Below, piece by piece: positions 1 to 6,288 of a DNA stretch of 7,229 nt. Every line of letters starts with the position of its first letter. Position 1 is the first letter of the stretch. Source of the DNA: Nitrospirae bacterium CG1_02_44_142 (GTDB taxonomy: Bacteria; Nitrospirota; Thermodesulfovibrionia; Thermodesulfovibrionales; UBA1546); the NCBI GenBank assembly GCA_001871685.1, contig MNVK01000024.1, positions 1 through 7,229 on the forward strand, read 5' to 3'. The notes under the pieces are model-generated. The model ran no database searches. It worked only from the letters and a program-made list of their open reading frames with translations, and had not been told where the DNA came from. The position numbers and the translations under genes were made by a program.

Positions 1-164
1 GTATTCAATTCCCTGCTTGCCTTGAAGATGATATGCCCTCCCCTTCCACCGTCTCCGCCGCTCGGGCCTCCTTTCGGGACATATTTCTCCCTTCTGAAGG
101 CAACACAGCCTCTTCCGCCGTCTCCGGCCTTAACATAGATTTTCGCATAATCAACAAATTGCAT
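1..164 (-). CDS. obg: GTPase Obg/CgtA, N-terminal part (cut by window edge)
   Basis: The reverse strand from 164 to 1 encodes about 54 residues beginning MQFVDYAKIYVKAGDGGRGC. They run on through FRREKYVPKGGPSGGDGG and RGGHIIF. This glycine-rich sequence is the signature of the Obg fold, the N-terminal domain of the ribosome-associated GTPase Obg/CgtA, which acts in 50S subunit maturation and stress responses. The G domain lies outside the window. The start is the ATG at 164-162. A modest ribosome-binding sequence (AAGGA, complement of 176-180) lies 11 nt upstream, inside the end of the nucleotidyltransferase gene, whose stop is only 4 nt away. Translational coupling is therefore likely. No promoter is visible directly upstream, so transcription probably comes through the nucleotidyltransferase gene. 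In many bacteria obg follows rplU-rpmA; here that neighbour is absent. The identity is secure from sequence; the regulation is inferred. Confidence 0.95.
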   Translation of the reverse strand, partial: MQFVDYAKIYVKAGDGGRGCVAFRREKYVPKGGPSGGDGGRGGHIIFKASRELN

Positions 165-168
165 GGTA

Positions 169-1113
169 TTATGTATCCTTTTCAGACTTCATAAGAGACT
201 GTTTAAATAAATAGTTTTTAATATCTTTCTTCCATTTTGGCGGAAGTGTTTCCAGGTATGATAGAGCCTTCTTCGCCGTATCCGGACTCTTGAATACCTC
301 CCGCAAAATTGCATTTACCTGTAAAATGTCCTTTTCCTTTTTGTCTTTTGACTTTCTTTTTTCTGAAATCAATATTTTATTATATGCAAACACCCATGGA
401 CTCGGCACTATATATGTGTATCCTTCCTTTTTTATGTTAATCTGCTGGTCAAACAACATCTGAAGATATCTTAAAGACATAGCTTTTACATTTAGCGGCT
501 TAACAGTAACAGCCTTGTCAGTGCCCCTTCCTTTTTCAGGAGTCAAAAATTCAATCTTAAAAACACCATTTGTAAAGTAAGTCGAGCCGTCAGAGTTAAA
601 CGCTATTGAAAAACCTATGGGTTTAAGAAGCGATTCAATATCCACTGCCTTGCCTTTGTAAGGCATTTTTACAAGGAAGTCTATATCCTGCGTTTTAATA
701 GTGGGAAGATTGAATCCAAAATCCTCTTTAAGGACAGGAAGATAATAAGAACCAACCAGAGTCGTTATTATTCCATTCTGAGAAAAAACCTTTATTATTT
801 CTTCTGCCGTAATTCTCTGGATGTCAACAGCCCGGGCGATAACAGCGATGTTATCTGATATCTCATTCCTCTGACTTTCCAGTAATTTTCTTCTGTTTAT
901 GCTTTCTATTAAATCAGACGGCGCCTCTACCCCCAGAGAAACAGACCTTACTTTTTTCCCTTCCCTCCACTGATGATAATAATAAGTTGCTTTTCCAATC
1001 TTTTTGGCAGAGATGTTTCCAGCTGGAAGCTTTTTGATTTCTTCTTTTATGCGGGCAAGCTCTCTGACAAAAAAGATGTAGTTTTCTTCTAAAGTTTTCC
1101 TGATGACGCTCAT
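169..1113 (-). CDS. Nucleotidyltransferase-fold protein (GSU2403 / NTP_transf_8-like)
   Basis: This 314-residue protein carries the marks of the DNA polymerase beta-type nucleotidyltransferase fold. There is a Gly-Ser pair (G121-S122, in TLVGSYYLP), then D143-I-D145 in TQDIDFLV, and a third possible metal ligand at E188 (FKIEFL). A Lys-rich C-terminal part (Y244-N-K246, then K261-D262-I-L-Q265) resembles the helical domain of GSU2403-type and AbiEii-type proteins. Residues 30-61 (LPAGNISAKK..., YYYHQWREGKKVRSVSLG) form a small basic module seen at the N-terminus of similar proteins; a nucleic-acid contact is possible but unproven. Substrate and reaction are unknown. Relatives include toxins of type IV systems, but no AbiEi-like antitoxin lies beside it. 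The ATG at 1113 has no Shine-Dalgarno sequence; the predicted transcript starts about 4 nt before it. obg begins 4 nt after the TAA stop, so the two probably form an operon. The fold is fairly sure; the role is open. Confidence 0.8.
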   Translation of the reverse strand: MSVIRKTLEENYIFFVRELARIKEEIKKLPAGNISAKKIGKATYYYHQWREGKKVRSVSLGVEAPSDLIESINRRKLLESQRNEISDNIAVIARAVDIQRITAEEIIKVFSQNGIITTLVGSYYLPVLKEDFGFNLPTIKTQDIDFLVKMPYKGKAVDIESLLKPIGFSIAFNSDGSTYFTNGVFKIEFLTPEKGRGTDKAVTVKPLNVKAMSLRYLQMLFDQQINIKKEGYTYIVPSPWVFAYNKILISEKRKSKDKKEKDILQVNAILREVFKSPDTAKKALSYLETLPPKWKKDIKNYLFKQSLMKSEKDT

Positions 1114-1167
1114 AATTAACTACATTTTAACTACATATTGCTAATTTGTCAAATATTGTAGTTAATT
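1114..1167. repeat. Operator-like repeats flanking the promoter (3 x TGTAGTTAA)
   Basis: The 9-mer TTAACTACA occurs at 1116-1124 and again at 1127-1135, exactly 11 bp apart, about one helical turn. Its reverse complement TGTAGTTAA is at 1157-1165. The outer copies extend to a perfect 11-bp inverted repeat (AATTAACTACA at 1114-1124, TGTAGTTAATT at 1157-1167). The two direct copies cover the -10 box and start region; the inverted copy sits just upstream of the -35. This is the layout expected of a repressor operator, possibly for autoregulation. The binding protein is unknown. Confidence 0.6.
1117..1152 (-). promoter_or_regulatory. Sigma70-type promoter of the nucleotidyltransferase-obg operon
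   Basis: On the minus strand there is a perfect -35 box TTGACA (complement of 1147-1152). A 17-nt spacer separates it from TAAAAT (complement of 1124-1129), one base from the consensus -10. The expected +1 is near 1117, leaving only about 4 nt before the ATG at 1113, so the mRNA would be leaderless or nearly so. That fits the lack of any ribosome-binding sequence there. The boxes are seen directly; use and start point are inferred. Confidence 0.7.
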
Positions 1168-1221
1168 AATGGATGTCTGATTGATGAACTCATTCGCTAA
1201 ACATCTCATAGCTCATCTATA

Positions 1222-2394
1222 CTACCACTCAATTTTCTGCATCTTTAAAAAATCTTGAGCAACCTTATTCCCTAATCTTGCGGCATTTCTGATATCATCC
1301 ACGGCTTTATACGCATTGCCAAGCAGCCCATAAACCCTGCCTCTATTATAATAAGCCTCAGCATCACCGGGATTCAACTCTACAGTTTTGTTAAAATCTT
1401 CAAGCGCCTGCTGATAGCCGCCTGATTCGGCATAAGCAAGTCCCCGATAAAAATAAGCCCTTTCATATTCAGGATTTAACTTTATGGACAGGCTGAAATC
1501 TTCAAGCGCCTGTTGTTCTTTTCCCAACGCCCCATAAGCCACACCGCGATAGCAATAAGCCTCTTCATATTTGGGATTCAATTTTACAGCAGTTGAGTAG
1601 TCTTTAACAGCCTGCTGAAAACTACCCGACCTTAGATAGGCATTCCCTCTAGAGACATAAGCCCTCGTATATTTAGGATTTAGCTTTATAGCCTTTGCAA
1701 TGTCTTTAACAGCCTGATTATTGCTGCCCAGTTCCCCATAAGTGTTCCCTCTAAAGACATAAAATTTCTCATACTTAGGATTTAATTTTATGGCCTTCGT
1801 AAACGCCTCTGCTGCTTTCCGGGGGTTGCCGGAATTCACAAGCGCACACCCATTTTCAAACCAATCAATTGCGCTTAGAATCTTTACCGCCTCATTATAC
1901 TGTCCCGTTATCTTCCCCGCCTCATGCTGTTCTTTTAATTTTTCAAGCCTTCTTAAAATTCCTGCCGCTTTCTTTCTGACCTCTTCTATCTCTCCTGTAT
2001 TTCTCTTATCCCTGCTCAGAACAAAGATGGACTTAACTATTTCATCAGGATTAAAAGAGGCCCCTGCTTTTACATAAAAGGCGCTCTTATCCCATTTCTG
2101 TTCTATCACATCAGGCCTTACAATTACCGAGATAAGAGCCGTAGTCTGATTTTTAGTGAGTTGAAGTTTTTTTATCACTGCCTTGCTCTCAAGATAAGCT
2201 TCTATTTCCCCGAATAAAAGCTGTTTCGCATTCTCCATCGCAATTATACGGGCAGAACCCTTGTTGTCAAGCTCTCCTGCCTGATAGGTGTATTCCTTCT
2301 GGAAAGAAACCGTTTCAGCAAAAGCAATTCCTGCCATTAGAGATGTAAAAGCAATGAGCAGCAGGAGATATACGAAATTCTTAACGCTCGTCAC
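1222..2394 (-). CDS. Secreted tetratricopeptide-repeat protein
   Basis: The protein has 390 residues. A Sec signal peptide (residues 1-26; hydrophobic core LLLLIAF..., likely cut after AFA-26) sends it to the periplasm. Residues about 27-130 form a domain I cannot name with certainty. It resembles N-terminal regions of TPR proteins I associate with Nitrospirota, with YTYQAGELDNKGSAR near its start and a YVKAGASFNPDEIVKSI end like LPP20/FlgT-type surface domains. A charged, probably helical linker (about 131-172) follows. Six TPR units of 34 residues then occupy about 175-378, each ending in a variant of A-x-KLNP-x-Y. TPRs bind partner proteins; the partner is unknown. The start is GTG at 2394, with a good ribosome-binding sequence (AGGTGAGG) that overlaps the stop codon of the small upstream ORF. 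The two are therefore probably translated in a coupled way. No clear terminator follows the stop. Confidence 0.85.
   Translation of the reverse strand: MTSVKNFVYLLLLIAFTSLMAGIAFAETVSFQKEYTYQAGELDNKGSARIIAMENAKQLLFGEIEAYLESKAVIKKLQLTKNQTTALISVIVRPDVIEQKWDKSAFYVKAGASFNPDEIVKSIFVLSRDKRNTGEIEEVRKKAAGILRRLEKLKEQHEAGKITGQYNEAVKILSAIDWFENGCALVNSGNPRKAAEAFTKAIKLNPKYEKFYVFRGNTYGELGSNNQAVKDIAKAIKLNPKYTRAYVSRGNAYLRSGSFQQAVKDYSTAVKLNPKYEEAYCYRGVAYGALGKEQQALEDFSLSIKLNPEYERAYFYRGLAYAESGGYQQALEDFNKTVELNPGDAEAYYNRGRVYGLLGNAYKAVDDIRNAARLGNKVAQDFLKMQKIEW
1261..1872 (-). repeat. 102-bp tandem periodicity encoding six TPR units
   Basis: The TPR-coding DNA repeats with a 102-bp period (34 codons). For example TTCAAGCGCCTG starts at 1399 and again at 1501, exactly 102 bp apart. 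Weaker matches (CAGCCTGCTG, CAGCCTGATT) follow at further one-unit steps. The local near-identity of adjacent units suggests recent duplication or gene conversion, and makes the gene prone to unit gain or loss. Confidence 0.75.
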
Positions 2395-2401
2395 AGTCGC
2401 C

Positions 2402-2500
2402 TCACCTTATCTCAGGCGCTGCAGCCGGGTCAAAAGGGTTTGTGGAGAGCGCAACCAGAGAAATGCCCATAAGAACCTGCCAATTCAAGAAACGTTTCAT
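2402..2500 (-). CDS. Small signal-peptide-like ORF (32 aa), coupled to the TPR gene
   Basis: A 32-codon ORF begins at the ATG at 2500 and reads MKRFLNWQVLMGISLVALST, then NPFDPAAAPEIR. A strong ribosome-binding sequence (GGAGG, complement of 2505-2509) sits 4 nt further upstream than GTTT-ATG. The protein has basic residues, then one hydrophobic stretch (about 9-19), so it is a signal-peptide-like or single-membrane-span peptide. Its TGA (2404-2402) lies inside the ribosome-binding sequence of the TPR gene, 7 nt before that GTG, which is typical of a leader coupled to its downstream gene. The first 19 residues recall the N-terminus of a family of small membrane proteins (xxWQVLLGLSLxxLS...) that continues quite differently, so this could also be a truncated remnant. 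Good ribosome binding and promoter placement favour a translated ORF; function is unknown. Confidence 0.5.
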   Translation of the reverse strand: MKRFLNWQVLMGISLVALSTNPFDPAAAPEIR

Positions 2501-2516
2501 AAACCCTCCACAAGAA

Positions 2517-2545
2517 ATGCTATCAAAGCACACTTCTCTTGTCAA
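2517..2545 (-). promoter_or_regulatory. Sigma70-type promoter of the small ORF-TPR operon
   Basis: On the minus strand a perfect TTGACA (complement of 2540-2545) is followed after 17 nt by TAGCAT (complement of 2517-2522), a weaker -10 box. The expected start near 2510 gives a leader of about 10 nt that begins at the ribosome-binding sequence TGGAGGG. The -35 overlaps that of the divergent glyS promoter. Confidence 0.65.
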
Positions 2546-2568
2546 TCAATCATCCATAAGGTTATAAT
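2539..2568 (+). promoter_or_regulatory. Sigma70-type promoter of glyS (and probably tupABC)
   Basis: TTGTCA at 2539-2544 and a perfect TATAAT at 2563-2568 are separated by 18 nt. The expected start near 2575 gives a leader of about 24 nt carrying the ribosome-binding sequence AGAGGT at 2585-2590, 8 nt before the ATG. The leader is too short for a T-box or other riboswitch. No further convincing promoter is seen between glyS and tupA, so this one may serve both. Confidence 0.65.
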
Positions 2569-2598
2569 GTTCTGAAAAAAAAACAGAGGTAAAAATTA

Positions 2599-4692
2599 AT
2601 GATTCAAAGCACAACTCAGTTTTCATCGCTGCTTTTAGAGATAGGCACAGAAGACATCCCTGCGAGGTTTCTGCCATCTGCCATACAGCAATTAAAGGAA
2701 AACACAGAGACAATATTCAAAGAGAATCATATAGGGTTTTCAGAAGTAAAAACATTAGGCTCTCCGAGAAGACTTGCAGTAATTGCAAATGGAATCCCGC
2801 CGATGCAGGAAGACAGAGTAAAGGAAATATTCGGGCCTTCTAAAAAAGCAGCTTTTGACCTGGACGGCAGACCCACAAAGGCGGCGGCAGGATTTGCCAA
2901 TTCGCAGGGCGTCAGCGTAGAAAAGCTTATTATAAAAAAGAAGGATAAAGGAGAATACGTTGCTGCGGTGATAGAAGAAAAAGGCATACATGTCAAAGAA
3001 CTCCTCCCTGAAATACTCAAGAAAGTCGTGCTTTCAGTGCATCTTCCGAAATCAATGAGATGGGGCGGCAATGACATGAGATTTATACGGCCGATAAGAT
3101 GGCTGCTTTCTTTATTTGATAATGAGACAATCAGTTTTGAGATAAACGGAATAAAAAGCAGCAATATGACCCGCGGACACAGATTCCTGTCGCCTGCCTC
3201 TTTTCAGATAAAAGAAATATCGGCTTACACAAAGCTGCTTGCAAATAACCATGTAATAGTTGACCCTCAAGAAAGGAGAAGAATTATAACAGAAAAAGCG
3301 GAGAAGCTCTCATCTTCCATAAACGGGGAAATCGTGAAAGACGAAGAACTCATGCAGACAGTCACAAACATTGTAGAATATCCGGTTCCGGCGCTCGGCA
3401 GTTTCTCAGAAGAATATCTCAAACTTCCCAAAGAACTTCTTATAACAGTAATGAGAGAACATCAAAAATACTTTGCGATTGAAAATGGAAAAGGCATGCT
3501 CACAAATTATTTTATCATTATAAGCAACACCAGCGAAGAAAACTCCGAGACTGTTAGGCTTGGAGCGGAACGCGTTATCAGGGCAAGATTTGAAGATGCA
3601 AAATTCTATTTTGAAGAAGACTGTAGGAAGAAACTTGAAGATAGAATAAACGGACTTAAAAATGTGGCGTATCAGGAAAAACTCGGCACCCTCTACGAGA
3701 AGGCTCTGCGCCTCAAAACCCTTGCGTCATACCTTGCGTCAAAAATAAATCCTTCCCGCCTCATGTCGGGACTCACAGAAAAGGTTGAAAGGGCAGCGCT
3801 TCTCTCCAAAACAGACCTGCTGACAGGAGTCGTAAGGGAATTTCCTGAACTTCAGGGAATCATGGGGAAATACTATGCAGTCAATGATGCAGAAGATGCT
3901 GAAGTTGCGGAGGCGCTTATGGAGCAGTATCTGCCCGCATATTACGGAGGCAGGCTGCCTGAAACGGAGACAGGCGCTATTGTCAGTCTTGCAGACAAAC
4001 TGGACAATATAACCTCATTCTTTTCCATCGGACTAACGCCGACAGGTTCGGAAGACCCTTTTGCATTAAGGAGGCAGACGCTTGGAGCCATAGCAATATT
4101 GCTGAATAAAGGCTATGCCTTATCACTGCATGATATTGTTACCGCGTCTCTGAAAAACCTGAAATATTCTAAACAATCGGGAGAAATTGCAGAAACAGCG
4201 CTAAGATTTTTTGAACAGAGGCTTGAGCCTTTGTTTTTATTGGAAGGATACAGTTCCGATATAATTCAATCTATACTTCCGCTCGCTGTAGAAATACCGT
4301 TAAAAGAAATGCAAAAAAGACTTCAGGCTGTTAAAGAATTTAAAGGAGCAGAAAACTGCAATGCTTTTCTCACTGCCATAAAGAGGGTTAAAAATATTAT
4401 CCCTGAAACCGCAGTCCCTTCATTAAAGGTAAAACTTCTCTCAGAAGAGCCGGAGAAAAAACTTTACGAGAAATTCACCGGAATAAAAACCGACGTCGGA
4501 ATCCTGATAGACGGCAATAAATATTATGAGGCGCTCGGAATGCTTTCAGAACTAACCGCTCCGATAAACCATTTTTTTGACAAGGTACTTGTAATGGACA
4601 AACAGGAAGAAATCAAACTCAACAGACTTGCGCTCCTGAAGGGTATCTGGGCGCTCGCAGCATCAATGGCGGATTTTTCAAAACTGCAATAG
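2599..4692 (+). CDS. glyS: Glycyl-tRNA synthetase, beta subunit
   Basis: At 697 residues this matches the usual GlyS length (about 690). The beta subunit pairs with the catalytic alpha subunit GlyQ in the bacterial alpha2-beta2 enzyme that charges tRNA-Gly in the cytoplasm, and it supplies most tRNA contacts. Family blocks appear in order: LLLEIGTEDIPARFLPSA (11-28), TLGSPRRLAVIANGI (52-66), KSMRWGGNDMRFIRPIRWLL (151-170), TRGHRFLSP (191-199), TVMREHQKYFAIENG (283-297), RLGAERVIRARFEDAKFYFE (320-339), LLSKTDLLTGVVREFPELQG (401-420), LADKLDN with PTGSEDPFALRR (464-492), and the C-terminal DALR-type anticodon-binding region (about 590-690, with HFFDKVLVM and NRLALLK). The start is supported by AGAGGT 8 nt upstream. 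glyQ, often directly upstream, is not here. A short extra loop of about 6 residues (near 386-392) coincides with a small DNA inverted repeat. tupA starts 31 nt downstream. Confidence 0.97.
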   Translation: MIQSTTQFSSLLLEIGTEDIPARFLPSAIQQLKENTETIFKENHIGFSEVKTLGSPRRLAVIANGIPPMQEDRVKEIFGPSKKAAFDLDGRPTKAAAGFANSQGVSVEKLIIKKKDKGEYVAAVIEEKGIHVKELLPEILKKVVLSVHLPKSMRWGGNDMRFIRPIRWLLSLFDNETISFEINGIKSSNMTRGHRFLSPASFQIKEISAYTKLLANNHVIVDPQERRRIITEKAEKLSSSINGEIVKDEELMQTVTNIVEYPVPALGSFSEEYLKLPKELLITVMREHQKYFAIENGKGMLTNYFIIISNTSEENSETVRLGAERVIRARFEDAKFYFEEDCRKKLEDRINGLKNVAYQEKLGTLYEKALRLKTLASYLASKINPSRLMSGLTEKVERAALLSKTDLLTGVVREFPELQGIMGKYYAVNDAEDAEVAEALMEQYLPAYYGGRLPETETGAIVSLADKLDNITSFFSIGLTPTGSEDPFALRRQTLGAIAILLNKGYALSLHDIVTASLKNLKYSKQSGEIAETALRFFEQRLEPLFLLEGYSSDIIQSILPLAVEIPLKEMQKRLQAVKEFKGAENCNAFLTAIKRVKNIIPETAVPSLKVKLLSEEPEKKLYEKFTGIKTDVGILIDGNKYYEALGMLSELTAPINHFFDKVLVMDKQEEIKLNRLALLKGIWALAASMADFSKLQ

Positions 4693-4723
4693 GGGAAGGA
4701 TTTTCACTCAGAAGATTACAGAG

Positions 4724-5596
4724 ATGAGATTTTATAAAACCTTTTTTTTATTTTTGGCGTTATATTCTTTGATAAGCTCAGAAGTTTCCGCCGAGACAAG
4801 GGGTCCGGTAACAGAAAGGATTCACTGCGCATCTACAACAAGCACACAGAATTCTGGACTGTTTGATTACATACTTCCCATATTTGAAAAAAAGACAGGG
4901 ATAAAGGTTGATGTGGTCGCTGTCGGCACAGGCGCTGCAATTGAGATAGGGAAACGCGGCGATGCGGATGTGGTATTCGTTCATGCAAAAGAGCAGGAGT
5001 TGAAGGCTGTTGAGGAAGGTTATTTCGTAAACCGCCGCGATGTTATGTATAACGACTTTGTTGTCATTGGACCGACAAATGACCCTGCAAAGATAAAAGG
5101 CATAAAATCAGCCGCAGAGTCATTCAAAAAGATTGCAGAAAATAATTATCCCTTTGTATCAAGAGGCGATAAATCCGGCACTCATACAAAGGAACTGTCT
5201 ATATGGAAAAAGACAGGCGTCAATCCAAAAGGGGGTTCTCGTAATGGGGACAAAGTCCCCCTTACGTCCCGGAAGTGGTATCTTGAAGTTGGTCAGGGTA
5301 TGGAAAAGACACAGAGGATTGCGAATGAAAAGCGCGCATATACACTCACAGACCGGGGAACATGGCTGGCGGCAAAGGACAAGGACAAACTTGAAATGGT
5401 GATAGTCCTTGAGGGTGATACTGCCTTGTTTAACCAGTACGGCGTCATGGCTGTCAGCCCTGAGAAGTTTAAGCATGTGAAATACAAAGAGGCAATGGAG
5501 TTTATAAACTGGCTCATATCAAAAGAAGGTCAGCAGGCTGTTGCGGCATTTAAGGACAAAAATGGAACTCAGCTTTTTATTCCAAATGCGAAGTGA
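4724..5596 (+). CDS. tupA: Tungstate ABC transporter, periplasmic binding protein
   Basis: This 290-residue protein is the solute-binding part of a TupABC importer and captures tungstate in the periplasm. A signal peptide (1-23, core FFLFLALYSLIS, likely cut after VSA) leads to the TupA marks: STTSTQNSGL (37-46, the oxyanion-binding TTS loop), VGTGAAIEIGKRGDADVVFV (67-86), NRRDVMYNDFVVIGP (103-117), FVSRGDKSGTH (144-154), and YLEVGQGM with YTLTDRGTWLA (186-216). These separate it from molybdate-binding ModA. Tungstate rather than molybdate preference is the family norm, not proven here. Residues 171-184 (GSRNGDKVPLTSRK) are extra: relatives pass almost directly from PKG to WYLE. The extra codons coincide with a DNA palindrome (see separate entry). 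The ribosome-binding sequence before the ATG is weak (CAGAG immediately upstream; GGGGAAGGA is over 20 nt away), suggesting partial dependence on glyS translation. The stop overlaps the tupB GTG. Confidence 0.93.
   Translation: MRFYKTFFLFLALYSLISSEVSAETRGPVTERIHCASTTSTQNSGLFDYILPIFEKKTGIKVDVVAVGTGAAIEIGKRGDADVVFVHAKEQELKAVEEGYFVNRRDVMYNDFVVIGPTNDPAKIKGIKSAAESFKKIAENNYPFVSRGDKSGTHTKELSIWKKTGVNPKGGSRNGDKVPLTSRKWYLEVGQGMEKTQRIANEKRAYTLTDRGTWLAAKDKDKLEMVIVLEGDTALFNQYGVMAVSPEKFKHVKYKEAMEFINWLISKEGQQAVAAFKDKNGTQLFIPNAK
5240..5266. repeat. Palindromic element inserted in frame within tupA
   Basis: CGTAATGGGGAC (5240-5251) and GTCCCCCTTACG (5255-5266) form a 12-bp stem with one mismatch and an AAA loop; the core GGGGACAAAGTCCCC is perfect. 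It lies in the centre of the block of about 39-42 nt that TupA relatives lack, between the codons for PKG and WYLE. Length stays a multiple of three with no stop. Flanks GGGGG (5231-5235) and CCCGG (5268-5272) may also belong to it. No clean target-site duplication is visible. This looks like a REP/MITE-type repeat tolerated in coding sequence; dispersal elsewhere in the genome cannot be tested here. Confidence 0.6.
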
Positions 5597-6288
5597 ATGA
5601 GATTGTGAAGGCATTTATACTCATATTCTCACTTGATAAAGAATTGATGGGAATAATCTTCCTGTCCCTCAAGGTTTCAGGTCTTGCCCTTGCAGCAGCA
5701 ACAGTCATCGGGCTTCCCATCGGAGCTTTTTTAGGACTGAAACGTTTCCCTCTTAGAAGAATTATTATCATTATTTTAAATACATTCATGGGGCTTCCCC
5801 CCGTAGTTGTAGGACTCTTTCTTTATCTCTTGCTTTCAAGAAGCGGCCCCCTGGGATTTATGGGATTGCTTTACTCTCCATCGGCCATGGTAATAGCCCA
5901 GACAATCCTTGCATTTCCAATCGTAACATCTCTTTGTCATTCAGCCATTGTCAATATTAACCCGATTATTAAGCAGGCGTCCATGACACTGGGCGCAACG
6001 TCTGCTCAGGCTGCTGTAACCATAATCAAAGAAGCAAGATACGGAATAATGTCAGGCATAATCGCAGCCTTCGGAAGGGTTATGGCAGAAGTCGGCGCAA
6101 TACTTATTGTTGGAGGAAACATTGCAGGTTATACCAGAGTCATGACGACAACCATTGCGCTTGAAACAGACAAAGGAAATTTTGAACTCGCCCTCGCCCT
6201 CGGGATAATCCTCTTAACAATTTCATTATTTATAAACCTGTTTCTCCATTTAATCCAACAGAGAGGCATTATTCAGGCAAATATATGA
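5593..6288 (+). CDS. tupB: Tungstate ABC transporter, permease
   Basis: The 231-residue inner-membrane protein has about five to six hydrophobic spans (roughly 20-48, 56-82, 95-120, 150-176, 196-222). It carries the binding-protein-dependent permease (EAA) loop at about 133-175: TLGATSAQAAVTIIKEARYG followed by IIAAFGRVMAEVGAILIVGG. This loop docks on the ATPase TupC. The sequence ILNTFMGLPPVVVGLFLYLL (61-80) is typical of tungstate/molybdate-type permeases such as TupB. The chosen start is GTG at 5593, which overlaps the tupA stop as GTGA and gives a short cytoplasmic N-terminus. A second in-frame GTG (codon 5) is possible. No separate ribosome-binding sequence is obvious, so reinitiation after tupA is likely. 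The stop overlaps the tupC ATG. Confidence 0.93.
   Translation: MNEIVKAFILIFSLDKELMGIIFLSLKVSGLALAAATVIGLPIGAFLGLKRFPLRRIIIIILNTFMGLPPVVVGLFLYLLLSRSGPLGFMGLLYSPSAMVIAQTILAFPIVTSLCHSAIVNINPIIKQASMTLGATSAQAAVTIIKEARYGIMSGIIAAFGRVMAEVGAILIVGGNIAGYTRVMTTTIALETDKGNFELALALGIILLTISLFINLFLHLIQQRGIIQANI

Noticed and set aside
1261..1872. Regular repeats considered as a CRISPR array
   Set aside because: The 102-bp period is an uninterrupted reading frame encoding TPR units, with no alternation of constant repeats and variable spacers.
1790..2077. Open frame on the plus strand antisense to the TPR gene
   Set aside because: It lies wholly within a well-supported gene on the other strand, has no ribosome-binding sequence worth noting and no protein-like features.
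2288..2575. Plus-strand open frame spanning the TPR gene start and the divergent promoters
   Set aside because: It crosses the signal peptide region of the TPR gene and both promoters; composition is not protein-like.
2727..3164. Minus-strand open frames inside glyS
   Set aside because: They are mirror images of strongly conserved GlyS codons and have no independent support.
4577..4605. TTGACA near the end of glyS as a possible tup promoter
   Set aside because: No acceptable -10 box occurs 15-19 nt downstream; the nearest TGTAAT is far too close.
5159..5517. Open frames on either strand inside tupA
   Set aside because: They overlap conserved TupA motifs; only the tupA frame carries family signatures.
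5597..5599. ATG just after the tupA stop as the tupB start
   Set aside because: It is in a different frame from the permease; the in-frame start is the GTG at 5593.
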